From: Sporomusa malonica
Lineage (GTDB): Bacteria; Bacillota; Negativicutes; Sporomusales; Sporomusaceae
NCBI RefSeq assembly: GCF_041428715.1
Contig: NZ_CP155572.1
Length of the DNA stretch: 64,000 nucleotides
Strand: one strand, 5' to 3'
Shown: positions 7,560 to 15,590 of the stretch, in pieces
Numbering within the stretch: the stretch's first letter is position 1
How the letters are laid out: every line of letters begins with the position of its first letter
Made by a program: the position numbers and the translations under genes
Notes under the pieces: model-generated
What the model saw: the letters and a program-made list of their open reading frames with translations, nothing else
The model's database searches: none
What the model was told of the DNA's origin: nothing

Positions 7560-9362
7560 TTATCTTCCTACAACACCAGTGCCGTTAATAAGCTTATCAA
7601 GCATTTCATCCATCGAAGTTAATATCCGCGCCGCAGCATTATAGCCTTTTTGGAAGCGAATCATATTACTCATTTCTTCATCCATATTAACCCCAGAGAC
7701 AGATTCACGCGAATTAGTGATTTGGCTGACCAGGGCCTTCTGGTTGTCAGTGAGCCGAGTGGCACTTTGCCGTTGGATACCAAGAGCACCAATGAAAGAT
7801 GCGTAAAAGGTATCCAGGGATGATTTACCCAGCAGTTCTGAGATATCCACCTTAAGACGGTTGGCCAGGTTAACTGCATTGTCACCAGCCGCAATTCCCT
7901 GAGGCATTGAAAAGTTGTATGTGTCTCCATTAGCATTACTAGCTTGGGTTCCAATCTGAACAGTTACGCCATTGCCAATACTGAAAGTTTTAGGAGTAGT
8001 TGCCGGAGTTACTTCAATACTTGTATTCCAGCTTGTTCCATTATCAGTAGAATACTCTATGCCAGTTATTGCTCCTGCAGTATTTGCCGTTAGTCTAACC
8101 TGATAAGAAACAGAAGCCAAACTTCCCGTATATTTTCCACCAAAAGCAATCTTGCCACCAGCTGCATTACTCTGTGTTATTTGAACACTACCAGCCATGG
8201 TTTTGGCAGCAATTTTAGCGGTCCCATCTACCGGGTTAAACAAATCATCATTGACTTTTAAACTATCAATCCACTGGTAACTCTTAGGAGTAGTTGTTCC
8301 AAATATAGCTGCATAGTTTCCAGTAACACTATAATCGGAAGTGCTGGCGTTGCCGCTAACGCCAAAAAAATTATATCCTGTTGAATTATCACTACCATAA
8401 CCAGAGCGCTGGACAGCATTGAATTCCTGCAGCAAGAACTGGCTCATATTTGATAATTTATCTAGATACCCCTTTACGCCAGACGTCTGATCATCACGAC
8501 TAGCTAACAAGCCCTTTAACTCTCCGTCAGTAAAGTTTATGGTCACTCCAGTAGATTCTGTTACAGATACCACTTCATAGTTATAGTCTGGATCTATACT
8601 GCTCTTGGTGGAAAGCTTATAGTTACTCTGCCCATCAACAAGCAATACTCCTGACGATTGGACGATATAATTACCTACTTGATCTTCTGTAACCCTGACA
8701 TTAATGATGCTTGATAATTGGTCAACCAGATAATCGCGCCGGTCTCGAAGATCGTTAGCATGATCAATTTTGCCTACTTCAACAGCAGTAATCTGTTTGT
8801 TTAAGGATACCATTTCTGATGTAATCTGATTTATTGTCTCGACGCGAAGACCAACAACGCTATTCATATCGGAAACCATGTTCCGAAGCTGTTTGTTAGC
8901 CTGTTGAATCGTGTCGACCAGCTCGACCCCACGTTCTCGCAGCGCAGAACGAGCACCATTATCTGAACCGTTAGTAGATAGGGTATTCAAAGCTTCCCAA
9001 AATTTATTGAGGACTGTCTGCATACCGGTTTCAGTAGGCTCCATAAACACGCCTTCGATTTTACCCAAGCTATCCTGCAGAGTCTGACCATAGCCTAAAG
9101 TTGATGATTCTTTCCACATCTGCTGATCAACAAAGGTATCTCTAGCCCGAGTAATAGACTCAGTTACAACACCAGTGCCCAATTGCACCTGTCCGATACC
9201 AGCATAGAGCGTCTGGGGATTTGAGGTAACTAGATTTACTCTTTGCCGCGAATAACCATCGGTATTAGCATTAGAAATATTGTGACCAACTGTATCAAGA
9301 GACATTTGCTGAGCAAAGAGGCCCCGCACAACTGTATTTAAACCGCCGAATGTCGAACTCAT
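7560..9362 (-). CDS. flgK: Hook-filament junction protein FlgK (HAP1)
   Basis: First hook-associated junction protein, 600 residues. The N-terminal rod/hook motif TVGHNISNANTDGYSRQRV at about residues 21-39 and the C-terminal hook motif (VNMDEEMSNMIRFQKGYNAA, about 555-575) are diagnostic. The centre (about 320-500) is a Thr/Ser/Gly-rich variable insertion containing a FlgD/beta-type domain. A GGAGG site lies just upstream of the ATG at 9362. The gene lies between flgN, whose product is its export chaperone, and flgL. Confidence 0.96.
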   Translation of the reverse strand: MSSTFGGLNTVVRGLFAQQMSLDTVGHNISNANTDGYSRQRVNLVTSNPQTLYAGIGQVQLGTGVVTESITRARDTFVDQQMWKESSTLGYGQTLQDSLGKIEGVFMEPTETGMQTVLNKFWEALNTLSTNGSDNGARSALRERGVELVDTIQQANKQLRNMVSDMNSVVGLRVETINQITSEMVSLNKQITAVEVGKIDHANDLRDRRDYLVDQLSSIINVRVTEDQVGNYIVQSSGVLLVDGQSNYKLSTKSSIDPDYNYEVVSVTESTGVTINFTDGELKGLLASRDDQTSGVKGYLDKLSNMSQFLLQEFNAVQRSGYGSDNSTGYNFFGVSGNASTSDYSVTGNYAAIFGTTTPKSYQWIDSLKVNDDLFNPVDGTAKIAAKTMAGSVQITQSNAAGGKIAFGGKYTGSLASVSYQVRLTANTAGAITGIEYSTDNGTSWNTSIEVTPATTPKTFSIGNGVTVQIGTQASNANGDTYNFSMPQGIAAGDNAVNLANRLKVDISELLGKSSLDTFYASFIGALGIQRQSATRLTDNQKALVSQITNSRESVSGVNMDEEMSNMIRFQKGYNAAARILTSMDEMLDKLINGTGVVGR

Positions 9363-9396
9363 TTCATTTCCTCCGTTAACTGTTGCTTACTAACGA

Positions 9397-9894
9397 TTAT
9401 GCCTTGGTATCTAATATAGAGCGATTGCGTGCAGTTGGTGCAGTGTTGCCCTTAGGAGCGTAGGTCGTTTCTGCAGCACTTTGACTAAGAATATTGATAT
9501 TAAAATTAATCAGATCTAATGATTGTTGAATTAATTGAGTATTTAACTCATTCATTTTTGTCAGTTCGCTGGTAATTCCACCAAATCTATCAATAACTAA
9601 TATTAATTTTCCAGCAGTTTCATTGTCGGCACGTTCAATAAGTGTTGACATCGTTGTTTCATCTGGAGCAAGACCTATCGCCGCAGCAAGCTCGTGTGTA
9701 AGCGTTGAACGCATAATTTCCAGTTTGCCTGCTTCAATAATAAGAATTTCCTCTTGTTTTGTCAGCATCTCTATTTCTTGTGGCTTGGCCTCAATCAGGA
9801 TATCGCGCTTTTTTCGGCTAAGCTTCAGCAGCGCCTGATAGACTTCAAGTGTCTGGTTCAGGAGAATAATCAGTTTTTCCCACATAGCTGTCAT
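9397..9894 (-). CDS. flgN: FlgN-type export chaperone for FlgK and FlgL
   Basis: Helical protein of 165 residues with the FlgN pattern: an N-terminal helix (MWEKLIILLNQTLEVYQALL), a central coiled region with KRDILIEAKPQEIEMLTKQE, and a long C-terminal helix ending in a disordered tail. FlgN keeps FlgK and FlgL competent for export. The position between flgM and flgK is the standard Firmicutes order. The flgM stop is 19 bp upstream, with a GGGGGG-type ribosome site between the two. Confidence 0.88.
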   Translation of the reverse strand: MTAMWEKLIILLNQTLEVYQALLKLSRKKRDILIEAKPQEIEMLTKQEEILIIEAGKLEIMRSTLTHELAAAIGLAPDETTMSTLIERADNETAGKLILVIDRFGGITSELTKMNELNTQLIQQSLDLINFNINILSQSAAETTYAPKGNTAPTARNRSILDTKA

Positions 9895-9913
9895 TTAAAA
9901 CAGCCCCCCTTTT

Positions 9914-10207
9914 CTAGTACAGGCGCTCATTCTTGGAATAGGCAATAATTCTGTCGGCAAGCTCTCTGGAATCGACTTTATACTCGCCGTTGGCAATCCG
10001 CTCAGATAGTTCTTTCACTTTATCTTCCCGTACCTCTGGAAGCCCCTTAGCCGTCCTGAGAATCTGGCTTAATTCCTGGGCTTGACTGGATAAAATGACT
10101 TCATCCGGGCGCTGGGAGGAGCTTCCCCCTTGACCTTTTGAGCTTTTGGATACTTTAGACTGTTCACCATAAATCTTAGTTATGTTTTGGATATTTTTGA
10201 TATTCAT
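9914..10207 (-). CDS. flgM: Anti-sigma-28 factor FlgM
   Basis: Anti-sigma factor of 97 residues that holds the flagellar sigma factor until the hook is complete and FlgM is exported. The disordered N-terminal half (Ser/Lys/Gln-rich, about 1-45) and the helical C-terminal sigma-binding half (VREDKVKELSERIANGEYKV then SRELADRIIAY) are typical. The start at 10207 is preceded by GAGGTG at a normal distance; the open frame reads 27 codons further up without a ribosome site and through a terminator stem. It lies downstream of yvyF. Confidence 0.93.
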   Translation of the reverse strand: MNIKNIQNITKIYGEQSKVSKSSKGQGGSSSQRPDEVILSSQAQELSQILRTAKGLPEVREDKVKELSERIANGEYKVDSRELADRIIAYSKNERLY

Positions 10208-10244
10208 TAGTGAGCACCTCACACCTCGGGAATTCTTACTTTTA

Positions 10245-10271
10245 ATATCGTCAAAAATGGCGGGGTTATTA
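10245..10271 (-). promoter_or_regulatory. Possible sigma-28 promoter of flgM
   Basis: Minus-strand TAAT at 10268-10271, 15-bp spacer, GACGATAT at 10245-10252. It overlaps the terminator hairpin between yvyF and flgM. flgM often has a sigma-28 promoter, but the -35 match is weak. Confidence 0.35.
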
Positions 10272-10281
10272 ATCCCCGCCA
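10253..10281 (-). terminator. Terminator or attenuator between yvyF and flgM
   Basis: Eight-bp GC-rich stem TGGCGGGG/CCCCGCCA (10258-10281) with an 8-nt loop, followed on the minus strand by five T residues. It would partly separate yvyF transcription from flgM-flgN-flgK. Confidence 0.65.
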
Positions 10282-10347
10282 CACGCAATTAGATATGTTT
10301 ATCATGTTTTTTCACGCCATATTGCCGCTTTACTCTAAATATCAACG

Positions 10348-10740
10348 TTAGTCATTATCCAATTCTTTGCCATACATGCGCGAACGTGTCTTTCGTTCTG
10401 GCTCATGCTCTTTATGTCGATCCTCAATTCTCATCTGATCCAGGATATTTCTGCTGCACTTATCGCATAGCCGTCCCTCAACAATAGGAGTACCGCAGCT
10501 ATCGCATGGATAGGAAAGACTGCTGCCGACAATGCGCCCGCTGCGCAGAAGACGCAGGATTATTTTGTGTTTGACCCCGGTGGCATGATGGATTTCTTCC
10601 AGGGTTGCTTTACTAGCATCTCTTAAGTATTCCATTACTTTCTCCGCATCGTCTTCTTGTCTGCGGTAGCATTCCGGACATAGCCTGGCGGCGTTTTCAA
10701 CATAAAGCTTGCCACATTCCGGACAGTTATCTAATCCCAT
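10348..10740 (-). CDS. yvyF: YvyF-type flagellar operon protein with zinc ribbons
   Basis: A 130-residue protein of the YvyF/TIGR03826 family found upstream of flgM in Firmicutes. Two Cys clusters are visible: CPECGKLYV...CPECYRR at about residues 5-27 and CDSCGTPIVEGRLCDKCSRN at about 79-98, each fitting a zinc ribbon. Between them lies a winged-helix-like stretch (TLEEIHHATGVKHKIILRLL). This suggests DNA or RNA binding, but no function is established. The start at 10740 has AAGGGGG eight bases upstream; the open frame's ten extra upstream codons lack a ribosome site. Confidence 0.85.
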   Translation of the reverse strand: MGLDNCPECGKLYVENAARLCPECYRRQEDDAEKVMEYLRDASKATLEEIHHATGVKHKIILRLLRSGRIVGSSLSYPCDSCGTPIVEGRLCDKCSRNILDQMRIEDRHKEHEPERKTRSRMYGKELDND

Positions 10741-10854
10741 AGCGCTGCCCCCTTTACCTTCCATTGCCATTATTATATATTATTTTTTCTCAATAGCCTA
10801 GGTCTTTAGACTCATTTCGAAAATATTAGACATTTATTTTATTTTTCAAGCAGG

Positions 10855-10882
10855 ATTATAGCTGTTTTTGGCTAATTAACAA
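10855..10882 (-). promoter_or_regulatory. Sigma-A promoter of yvyF-flgM operon with overlapping dyad
   Basis: Minus-strand TTGTTA at 10877-10882, 16-bp spacer, TATAAT at 10855-10860. An inverted repeat GCTAATTA (10871-10878) / TAATTAGC (10889-10896) brackets the -35 box and could be an operator. It lies about 115 bp upstream of yvyF, with an AT-rich leader between. Confidence 0.5.
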
Positions 10883-10952
10883 TATTGCTAATTAGCGGAT
10901 TTTACGGGTGAGGTGCGACCACAGTGAAGCAATCTCACTTTTCGTGTCCTGT

Positions 10953-11036
10953 AAGAAAGTATAACTTTCCGTCTGGATAAGGCAACATCGGCTTCCGCTT
11001 TCGCCAAGGCTCGGCGCAAGCCGTGTTTTCTTTATC
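10953..11036 (+). repeat. Dispersed structured element, copy A
   Basis: About 84 bases that align with copy B at 25311-25404: a small hairpin with a TATAAC-containing loop (10955-10969), the spacer ATAAGGCAAC, GGCTTCCGC, then CGGC-GCAA-GCCG (GNRA-type tetraloop, about 11012-11023) and TTTTCTTTATCA. Base changes between the copies preserve the stems. It lies directly upstream of the HD-GYP gene. It could be a structured RNA leader or a small non-autonomous repeat; I recognise no named family. Confidence 0.6.
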
Positions 11037-11103
11037 AACACTACGGATACCAGTCCAGTATTCATCCTATCATGTACTGGTCTCCTACGAAAGGCAGTTT
11101 GTC

Positions 11104-11706
11104 GTGTATATGCTAACGCTCATGCAGGATCTAGAAGTTTATGCTGGCGATACGGAATCGCTCAACGGCATCATTAGCAATTTTATGCAGCTTATTCAAC
11201 TAAAGAACGCCAAACTTTTTTTACACAGCCACCAGGTAGCCAATTATGCAGTCAGTGTTGCTGCAAAAATGCGTCTGCCCAGAGAAGAGATTGAGCGCAT
11301 CCGCATGGCAGCATTATTGCACGATGTTGGGCAGATTACGGTGCCTAATTTAGTGCTGTCCAAAGTGCCGTATCTGTCAACCCGTGAGATGAGCGTGTAC
11401 AAAAATCATTGCAATGCTGGCAGCTGCATGTTGGAGAATATCCCCTCCTGCCAGGAGCTGATTCCGTATATCCGCTATCATCATGAACGGTTCGACGGCA
11501 CAGGCTATCCCAAGCGGCTCAAAGGTGTAAACATTCCGCTTGGCGCACGCATCATCGCAGTAGCCAACCATTATGACCGTTTTATCAATCCCTGCACCCA
11601 GAACTGGGTTAAGACCAAGGACGAGGCAGTTCGCGAGCTCTTGAGCCTATCGGGTATGGCGTTTGACCCCGAGGTTGTCAGGGCATTTATTGATGCGTTA
11701 GGATAG
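11104..11706 (+). CDS. HD-GYP domain phosphohydrolase (probable c-di-GMP phosphodiesterase)
   Basis: Stand-alone HD-GYP domain of about 200 residues. The catalytic motifs are complete: AALLHDVGQITVPN, then KNHCNAG, the HHERFDGTGYP motif that defines the HD-GYP class, and LGARIIAVANHYDRF. HD-GYP proteins hydrolyse cyclic di-GMP to pGpG or GMP, which in motile bacteria favours swimming over matrix production; that fits a location between flagellar and polysaccharide genes. No receiver or membrane sensor domain is present. The GTG at 11104 is preferred because AAAGG lies nine bases upstream; the ATG at 11110 and an in-frame ATG at 11023 are alternatives, but 11023 lies inside the structured element. 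It converges on comF, one base apart. Confidence 0.85.
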   Translation: MYMLTLMQDLEVYAGDTESLNGIISNFMQLIQLKNAKLFLHSHQVANYAVSVAAKMRLPREEIERIRMAALLHDVGQITVPNLVLSKVPYLSTREMSVYKNHCNAGSCMLENIPSCQELIPYIRYHHERFDGTGYPKRLKGVNIPLGARIIAVANHYDRFINPCTQNWVKTKDEAVRELLSLSGMAFDPEVVRAFIDALG

Positions 11707-11707
11707 T

Positions 11708-12364
11708 TTACCGTGCACCGCTTGCCAATGCTAATCCCTTCACTGCCACCGCTCCAGCCTGTTTGAGTACCTTGGAGCACTCTTCCATAGTGATCCCGCT
11801 GGTAAGAATGTCATCAACCAATAGAATACTCTTCCCCACAACAGCTTCAGGGCGCGTTACGGAAAACGCGCCCTTACTGTTTTTCCGCCGCTCTTTGAGA
11901 CTGAGCTCCCATTGGGGAGCCGTTGGTCTTATTCGAACCAGGGCATCCAGCCAGAAAAGCCCCTGCCGTGCTGCCCAGGGTTTGAAGATAAGGACCGTCT
12001 GATTGAAGCCACGCTCCTTTAGACGGTCCTTATGGAGCGGCACAGGTACTACTGCATCAATTCCCTGATAGCGGTTAGGACCTATGGCGTAGTCCAGCAG
12101 CTGGCTCAGCCGTTCGGAATGTTTAGTGGCGTGACGAAACTTCATATCACGAATTAACCGCTGGACAGAACCAGTATAGTCGGCAACTGCCATACATTCG
12201 TCCAGCGCAGTCAGGTTGTGAACAGCCAGAGCTACCTGACTAACCTTGGCAATTCTCGCCATACAGTCCTGACACCAGCCACGGCCGTCTAGCCACTTGC
12301 GGCAAGCCGGACAGCGCTGGGGAAAGAGGAGCGAGAGCATAGCCTCTAGCCAATCTTTTAACAT
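11708..12364 (-). CDS. comF: ComF family protein (phosphoribosyltransferase-like)
   Basis: ComFC-type protein of 218 residues needed for DNA uptake or processing in transformable bacteria. An N-terminal zinc finger (CPACRKWLDGRGWCQDC, about residues 19-35) precedes a type I phosphoribosyltransferase fold with the PRPP motif ILLVDDILTSG at about 174-184 and the PVPLHKDRLKERGFNQ segment typical of the family. The start overlaps the end of recD2 by seven bases. The role in competence is inferred from the family. Confidence 0.92.
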   Translation of the reverse strand: MLKDWLEAMLSLLFPQRCPACRKWLDGRGWCQDCMARIAKVSQVALAVHNLTALDECMAVADYTGSVQRLIRDMKFRHATKHSERLSQLLDYAIGPNRYQGIDAVVPVPLHKDRLKERGFNQTVLIFKPWAARQGLFWLDALVRIRPTAPQWELSLKERRKNSKGAFSVTRPEAVVGKSILLVDDILTSGITMEECSKVLKQAGAVAVKGLALASGAR

Positions 12365-14532
12365 AGACCTTCGCCCCTCAATCGTTCAGCCAGCAGTGAA
12401 TAGCGGCGGCGTGTCCTGTCACTCATGACGGCTGTGCTCAGCGACGCCCGCGTACCCAGCAGGATCACGCGCTCTTTAGCCCTGGTAACAGCCGTATACA
12501 GCAGATTGCGCTGTAGCATGATGTGATGGCCTGGCGTAAGTGGCATGACAACAACCGGATACTCACTGCCCTGGCTTTTATGAACGCTCATCGCATAGGC
12601 CAAGGTAAGCTCGTCATGTTCACCTTTGTCATAGACAACATCGTCTTCCGGATACCGTACAAGCACTTTTCCGTCGGCAATAGCCACAATATAGCCGATG
12701 TCGCCGTTAAATACCTTTTTGACATAGTTGTTGCGAATCTGCATAACCTTGTCGCCTTCGCGCAGTACCTGGGTAACACCCTGGATAAAATCCTTACTTT
12801 CGTCTGGCGGATTAAGTGCGGCCTGCAGCAGCCTGTTGAGATTCTCGACACCACAGGGCTGACGATGCATCGGCGACAATACCTGCACCTCACGCCAAAT
12901 GTCAAAGCCCTCTTGGGCAAGCTCGGTCTGGCACAACTCAACAACCGCTCTCGCTGCCGCTTCACTGTCTGCCATTTCGCGGAACTGAAAATCAGCGCTG
13001 CCACACTCAGGTGCACGCCCCCGGTTGATGCGGTGGGCATTAAGCACAATCATACTTTCACCAGCCTGACGGAACACCTCGGTCAGCCGCACTACGGGGA
13101 TGGACTCTGAACGAATAATGTCTTTGAGCACCGATCCTGGCCCCACAGCCGGTAGTTGGTCTACGTCACCGACCAGCACCACCCGGCAGCCGTCAGGCAC
13201 AGCCTGCAGAAAACAGCTCATTAACAGCATATCCATCATTGAGGTTTCATCGACAATGACAACATCAGCATCAAGCGGATTGTACTCGTCCCTGGCAAAC
13301 ATCGGCTCCTCGTCAACCCCGCCCCCGGCCTCCAGCAGACGGTGGATGGTCATGGCCTCCCGGCCGGTCGTTTCGCTCAGCCGCTTAGCCGCCCGCCCAG
13401 TGGGCGCACCCAAAACAATTTTACCCCCCTGCTGTTCCAACAAGGATAAAATCCCACGCACAGTCGTTGTTTTCCCGGTCCCAGGCCCGCCAGTCAATAC
13501 CAGAACGCCATGTGCTAACGCCGCCGCCAGGGCCTGTCGCTGTGCCTCTGCCAGCGTAACCCCGCCTGCCGCCTCCCATTCGTCGATAAGTGCGGCGCTA
13601 TCCACTCCTTCAATAGGCTTAGCATTCTCCTTAAGCCTCAGCAGCCGTTCGGCCACTGCCTTTTCTGCCCGGAACAGGTAGCGTGGATACACTAAGGTCA
13701 TGCCATGAAAGTCCTCAGTATAGAGTTTGCCAAGCTTAATCTGCTCGCTGACAACACGGGCGATCTCACCTTTGTCAATGTTGAGCAGCTTGGCAGTTTC
13801 CTCTGTCAGTGCTTCTTCTGGCACACAGCAATGTCCAGCCTGGCCGGTTTGTAAGAGAGCAAACTGGACCGCAGCTGCCAGCCGTGACTGGTGATCCTTG
13901 TCAAAGCCTACCGCCATGGCAATCTGATCAGCCGTCCGGAAGCCAATGCCTTTTACCTCCTCGGCTAACCGGTAAGGATCTGTCTCGAGTACGGCTACCG
14001 ACTCAGACCCATAGCAGGCAAAAATCCGGGCCGCATACGCCCCGGTAACACCATGCATCTCTAAAAACAGCATGACCTCTTTAAGCTCAGCCTGTTCGGC
14101 ATACGCTTGGCGAATCTGTTCTACCTTTTTGCTGCCAATGCCCTCTACCTCGGCCAGCCGGTGCGGGTAAAGTTCAATAATCTCCAGTGTCCTGGCGCCA
14201 AAATGCTTGACCAGCCGGGTGGCCATCGCCCGGCCAATGCCTTTAATCGCCCCAGAAGCCAAAAACCGTTCTATGCCCTGCTCTGAAGTGGGCGCTATCC
14301 GCCGGCAACTAGTTGCTCGATACTGCCGACCGTAACGGGCATGCTCAACCCAGTCACCAGCTAAAGCCACCTGCTCACCGACCAGCGGCGCAGGAAAGCT
14401 GCCAGTGACAGCCACTGCCTTGTTTTCACCGTCCGGCTTCAGGCGAAATACAGTAAAACTGCCGTCATTTGACTGGAAAGTTATATTCTCAACAATTCCT
14501 TCAAGTTTGTTATCCACAGTACTAACTCCCAA
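12358..14532 (-). CDS. recD2: RecD2-type ATP-dependent DNA helicase
   Basis: Superfamily 1B 5'-3' helicase of 724 residues, the YrrC/RecD2 family of Gram-positives that acts without RecBC in repair and mismatch tolerance. An N-terminal OB-like domain (about 1-85) and tandem helix-hairpin-helix motifs (FLASGAIKGIGRAMATRLVK, EVEGIGSKKVEQIRQ, VKGIGFRTADQIA) lead to the helicase core. That core has Walker A TGGPGTGKTTT (about 340), Walker B VVIVDETSMMD, VVLVGDVDQLPAVGPG, and the C-terminal AMSVHKSQGSEYPVVV and LYTAVTRAKERV motifs. All core motifs look intact. It is followed without a gap by comF. Confidence 0.95.
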   Translation of the reverse strand: MGVSTVDNKLEGIVENITFQSNDGSFTVFRLKPDGENKAVAVTGSFPAPLVGEQVALAGDWVEHARYGRQYRATSCRRIAPTSEQGIERFLASGAIKGIGRAMATRLVKHFGARTLEIIELYPHRLAEVEGIGSKKVEQIRQAYAEQAELKEVMLFLEMHGVTGAYAARIFACYGSESVAVLETDPYRLAEEVKGIGFRTADQIAMAVGFDKDHQSRLAAAVQFALLQTGQAGHCCVPEEALTEETAKLLNIDKGEIARVVSEQIKLGKLYTEDFHGMTLVYPRYLFRAEKAVAERLLRLKENAKPIEGVDSAALIDEWEAAGGVTLAEAQRQALAAALAHGVLVLTGGPGTGKTTTVRGILSLLEQQGGKIVLGAPTGRAAKRLSETTGREAMTIHRLLEAGGGVDEEPMFARDEYNPLDADVVIVDETSMMDMLLMSCFLQAVPDGCRVVLVGDVDQLPAVGPGSVLKDIIRSESIPVVRLTEVFRQAGESMIVLNAHRINRGRAPECGSADFQFREMADSEAAARAVVELCQTELAQEGFDIWREVQVLSPMHRQPCGVENLNRLLQAALNPPDESKDFIQGVTQVLREGDKVMQIRNNYVKKVFNGDIGYIVAIADGKVLVRYPEDDVVYDKGEHDELTLAYAMSVHKSQGSEYPVVVMPLTPGHHIMLQRNLLYTAVTRAKERVILLGTRASLSTAVMSDRTRRRYSLLAERLRGEGLC

Positions 14533-14684
14533 ACATATGTTGCTTTTTCTTATTCGCAGTGCCTGTAGTAAAGTCCTGCATATTTTTTTTGCCAGCCTTG
14601 CAGGATTTTCGTCAAAAGTGGAGTACTATAAACATGAATACATTAATAGTTACATTAATTTACATTTTGTGAGGCATGTAAATC

Positions 14685-14828
14685 ATGAAAGAGAATATGT
14701 ACACCTATCATTACTTTCAAAACCGAGCCGTTCAGCGTCCGTCACGCACTGCCAATTATGTCTTCCATGTGGTGCTTTTATCCTCAACTGCGTATATTGC
14801 GACCACGCTAGTTTATCTCATTAAGTAG
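14685..14828 (+). CDS. Predicted small single-span membrane protein
   Basis: Possible 47-residue protein starting MKENMYTYHYFQNR, with a basic, aromatic N-terminal half and a hydrophobic stretch at about residues 26-46 (VFHVVLLSSTAYIATTLVYL) ending in Lys. A GAGG sequence lies ten bases before the ATG, and the stop is 12 bp before a strong hairpin terminator, which supports expression. I recognise no family. It lies between divergent recD2 and convergent yvrJ, and the terminator could serve both directions. Confidence 0.5.
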   Translation: MKENMYTYHYFQNRAVQRPSRTANYVFHVVLLSSTAYIATTLVYLIK

Positions 14829-14839
14829 CAAACACAGCA

Positions 14840-14876
14840 AACGCCCTGTTTACATTCATTCTGTAAACAGGGCGTT
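14840..14876 (-). terminator. Intrinsic terminator after yvrJ (possibly bidirectional)
   Basis: Perfect 15-bp inverted repeat AACGCCCTGTTTACA / TGTAAACAGGGCGTT with a 7-nt loop, 14 bp past the yvrJ stop. It also lies just after the plus-strand small gene at 14685-14828. Confidence 0.8.
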
Positions 14877-14890
14877 AACTATTTGGCTGA

Positions 14891-15034
14891 TTACAACCTC
14901 TCGGCAATAATCTTGGACAAATCATTAATGCTAGCTGCTAAGGTTTCGAGCCGCCCCTCAATGCGAACCAACAGGTAAGCTGCCACTACCATGGGGAAGC
15001 CGTAACTCGAACAATAGCTAAGCAGTTGTTCCAT
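14891..15034 (-). CDS. yvrJ: YvrJ family small membrane protein
   Basis: A 47-residue protein beginning MEQLLSYCSSYGFPMVVAAY with one membrane span (about 12-23) followed by an amphipathic helix (RIEGRLETLAASINDLSKII), the pattern of the YvrJ family. A GAGAGAGG ribosome site lies just upstream. It is the last gene of an operon with a sigma factor, a DUF1659 gene and a DUF2922 gene, a set that recurs in Firmicutes; in Bacillus subtilis yvrJ lies next to the SigO genes. The function is unknown. The layout resembles holin-like small proteins, but nothing here proves that. Confidence 0.85.
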   Translation of the reverse strand: MEQLLSYCSSYGFPMVVAAYLLVRIEGRLETLAASINDLSKIIAERL

Positions 15035-15104
15035 ATGACCTCTCTCCTTTCATACCTGATACTACAAAGCGCCCCAGCCTAAAGCCGGAGCGCCTTGCCA
15101 TAGG

Positions 15105-15317
15105 TTATACCAATGCTACAGTCTCACGGCTGCTGACACGGGCCTCTACCTTTTCTGCCAGCGCGCTGCCTTTGATAACAAAGATATTCTTATCGATCAC
15201 GTCCTGCATGACAGCCTGCGCCTGCGTCAGCGTCAAATCATCCTTCGGATCAGGCAAATTTAGACTGACCTCGTTGCCTGCCGCAGTGCGGAACACCATC
15301 TCCAGTGTCTTAGTCAT
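15105..15317 (-). CDS. DUF2922 family protein
   Basis: A 70-residue protein matching DUF2922: an N-terminal beta hairpin TKTLEMVFRTAAGNEVSLNL, then LPDPKDDLTLTQAQAVMQDVI and a final strand. A ribosome site GGAGGGATG precedes the ATG at 15317. It lies 43 bp after the DUF1659 gene. The function is unknown. Confidence 0.88.
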   Translation of the reverse strand: MTKTLEMVFRTAAGNEVSLNLPDPKDDLTLTQAQAVMQDVIDKNIFVIKGSALAEKVEARVSSRETVALV

Positions 15318-15360
15318 TCATCATCCCTCCTTTCCTGGTTTCTCACTTTCCCTAAGCCGC

Positions 15361-15585
15361 TTACTGATTAATGAGATTGTTCACGTCTTGGCGAACAACG
15401 TCCACCAGCGTGTGCTTCTGCAGACCACTCAGCCCTTCAGCTACAGCGAAAACATCACCATCAGCCGCGCCGGGCTTAACGTTAGCGAACGTCCGGAGAC
15501 GGTATACCGGAGTACCGGTTGCGCTGACGCCAGTCTGCACCTTGAGAACCACTTTGCCGCTCTGCGGCACTTTGATTACTGCCAT
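15361..15585 (-). CDS. DUF1659 family protein
   Basis: A 74-residue protein of the DUF1659 family, with a beta-rich first half (VVLKVQTGVSATGTPVYRLR) and a helical end (KHTLVDVVRQDVNNLINQ). The start at 15585 is fixed by AGGAGGTG seven bases upstream; a start three codons earlier would fall inside the ribosome site. That ribosome site overlaps the end of the sigma-factor gene, so the two are tightly coupled. The function is unknown. Confidence 0.88.
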   Translation of the reverse strand: MAVIKVPQSGKVVLKVQTGVSATGTPVYRLRTFANVKPGAADGDVFAVAEGLSGLQKHTLVDVVRQDVNNLINQ

Positions 15586-15590
15586 GCTTA

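Noticed and set aside
10953..11036. Cyclic di-GMP riboswitch upstream of the HD-GYP gene
   Set aside because: The conserved core of c-di-GMP-I or II riboswitches is not visible; the element matches copy B instead.
12523..13681. Long plus-strand frames opposite recD2 (12523-13110 and 13100-13681)
   Set aside because: They are shadows of the GC-rich recD2 gene, which has intact helicase motifs across the whole span.
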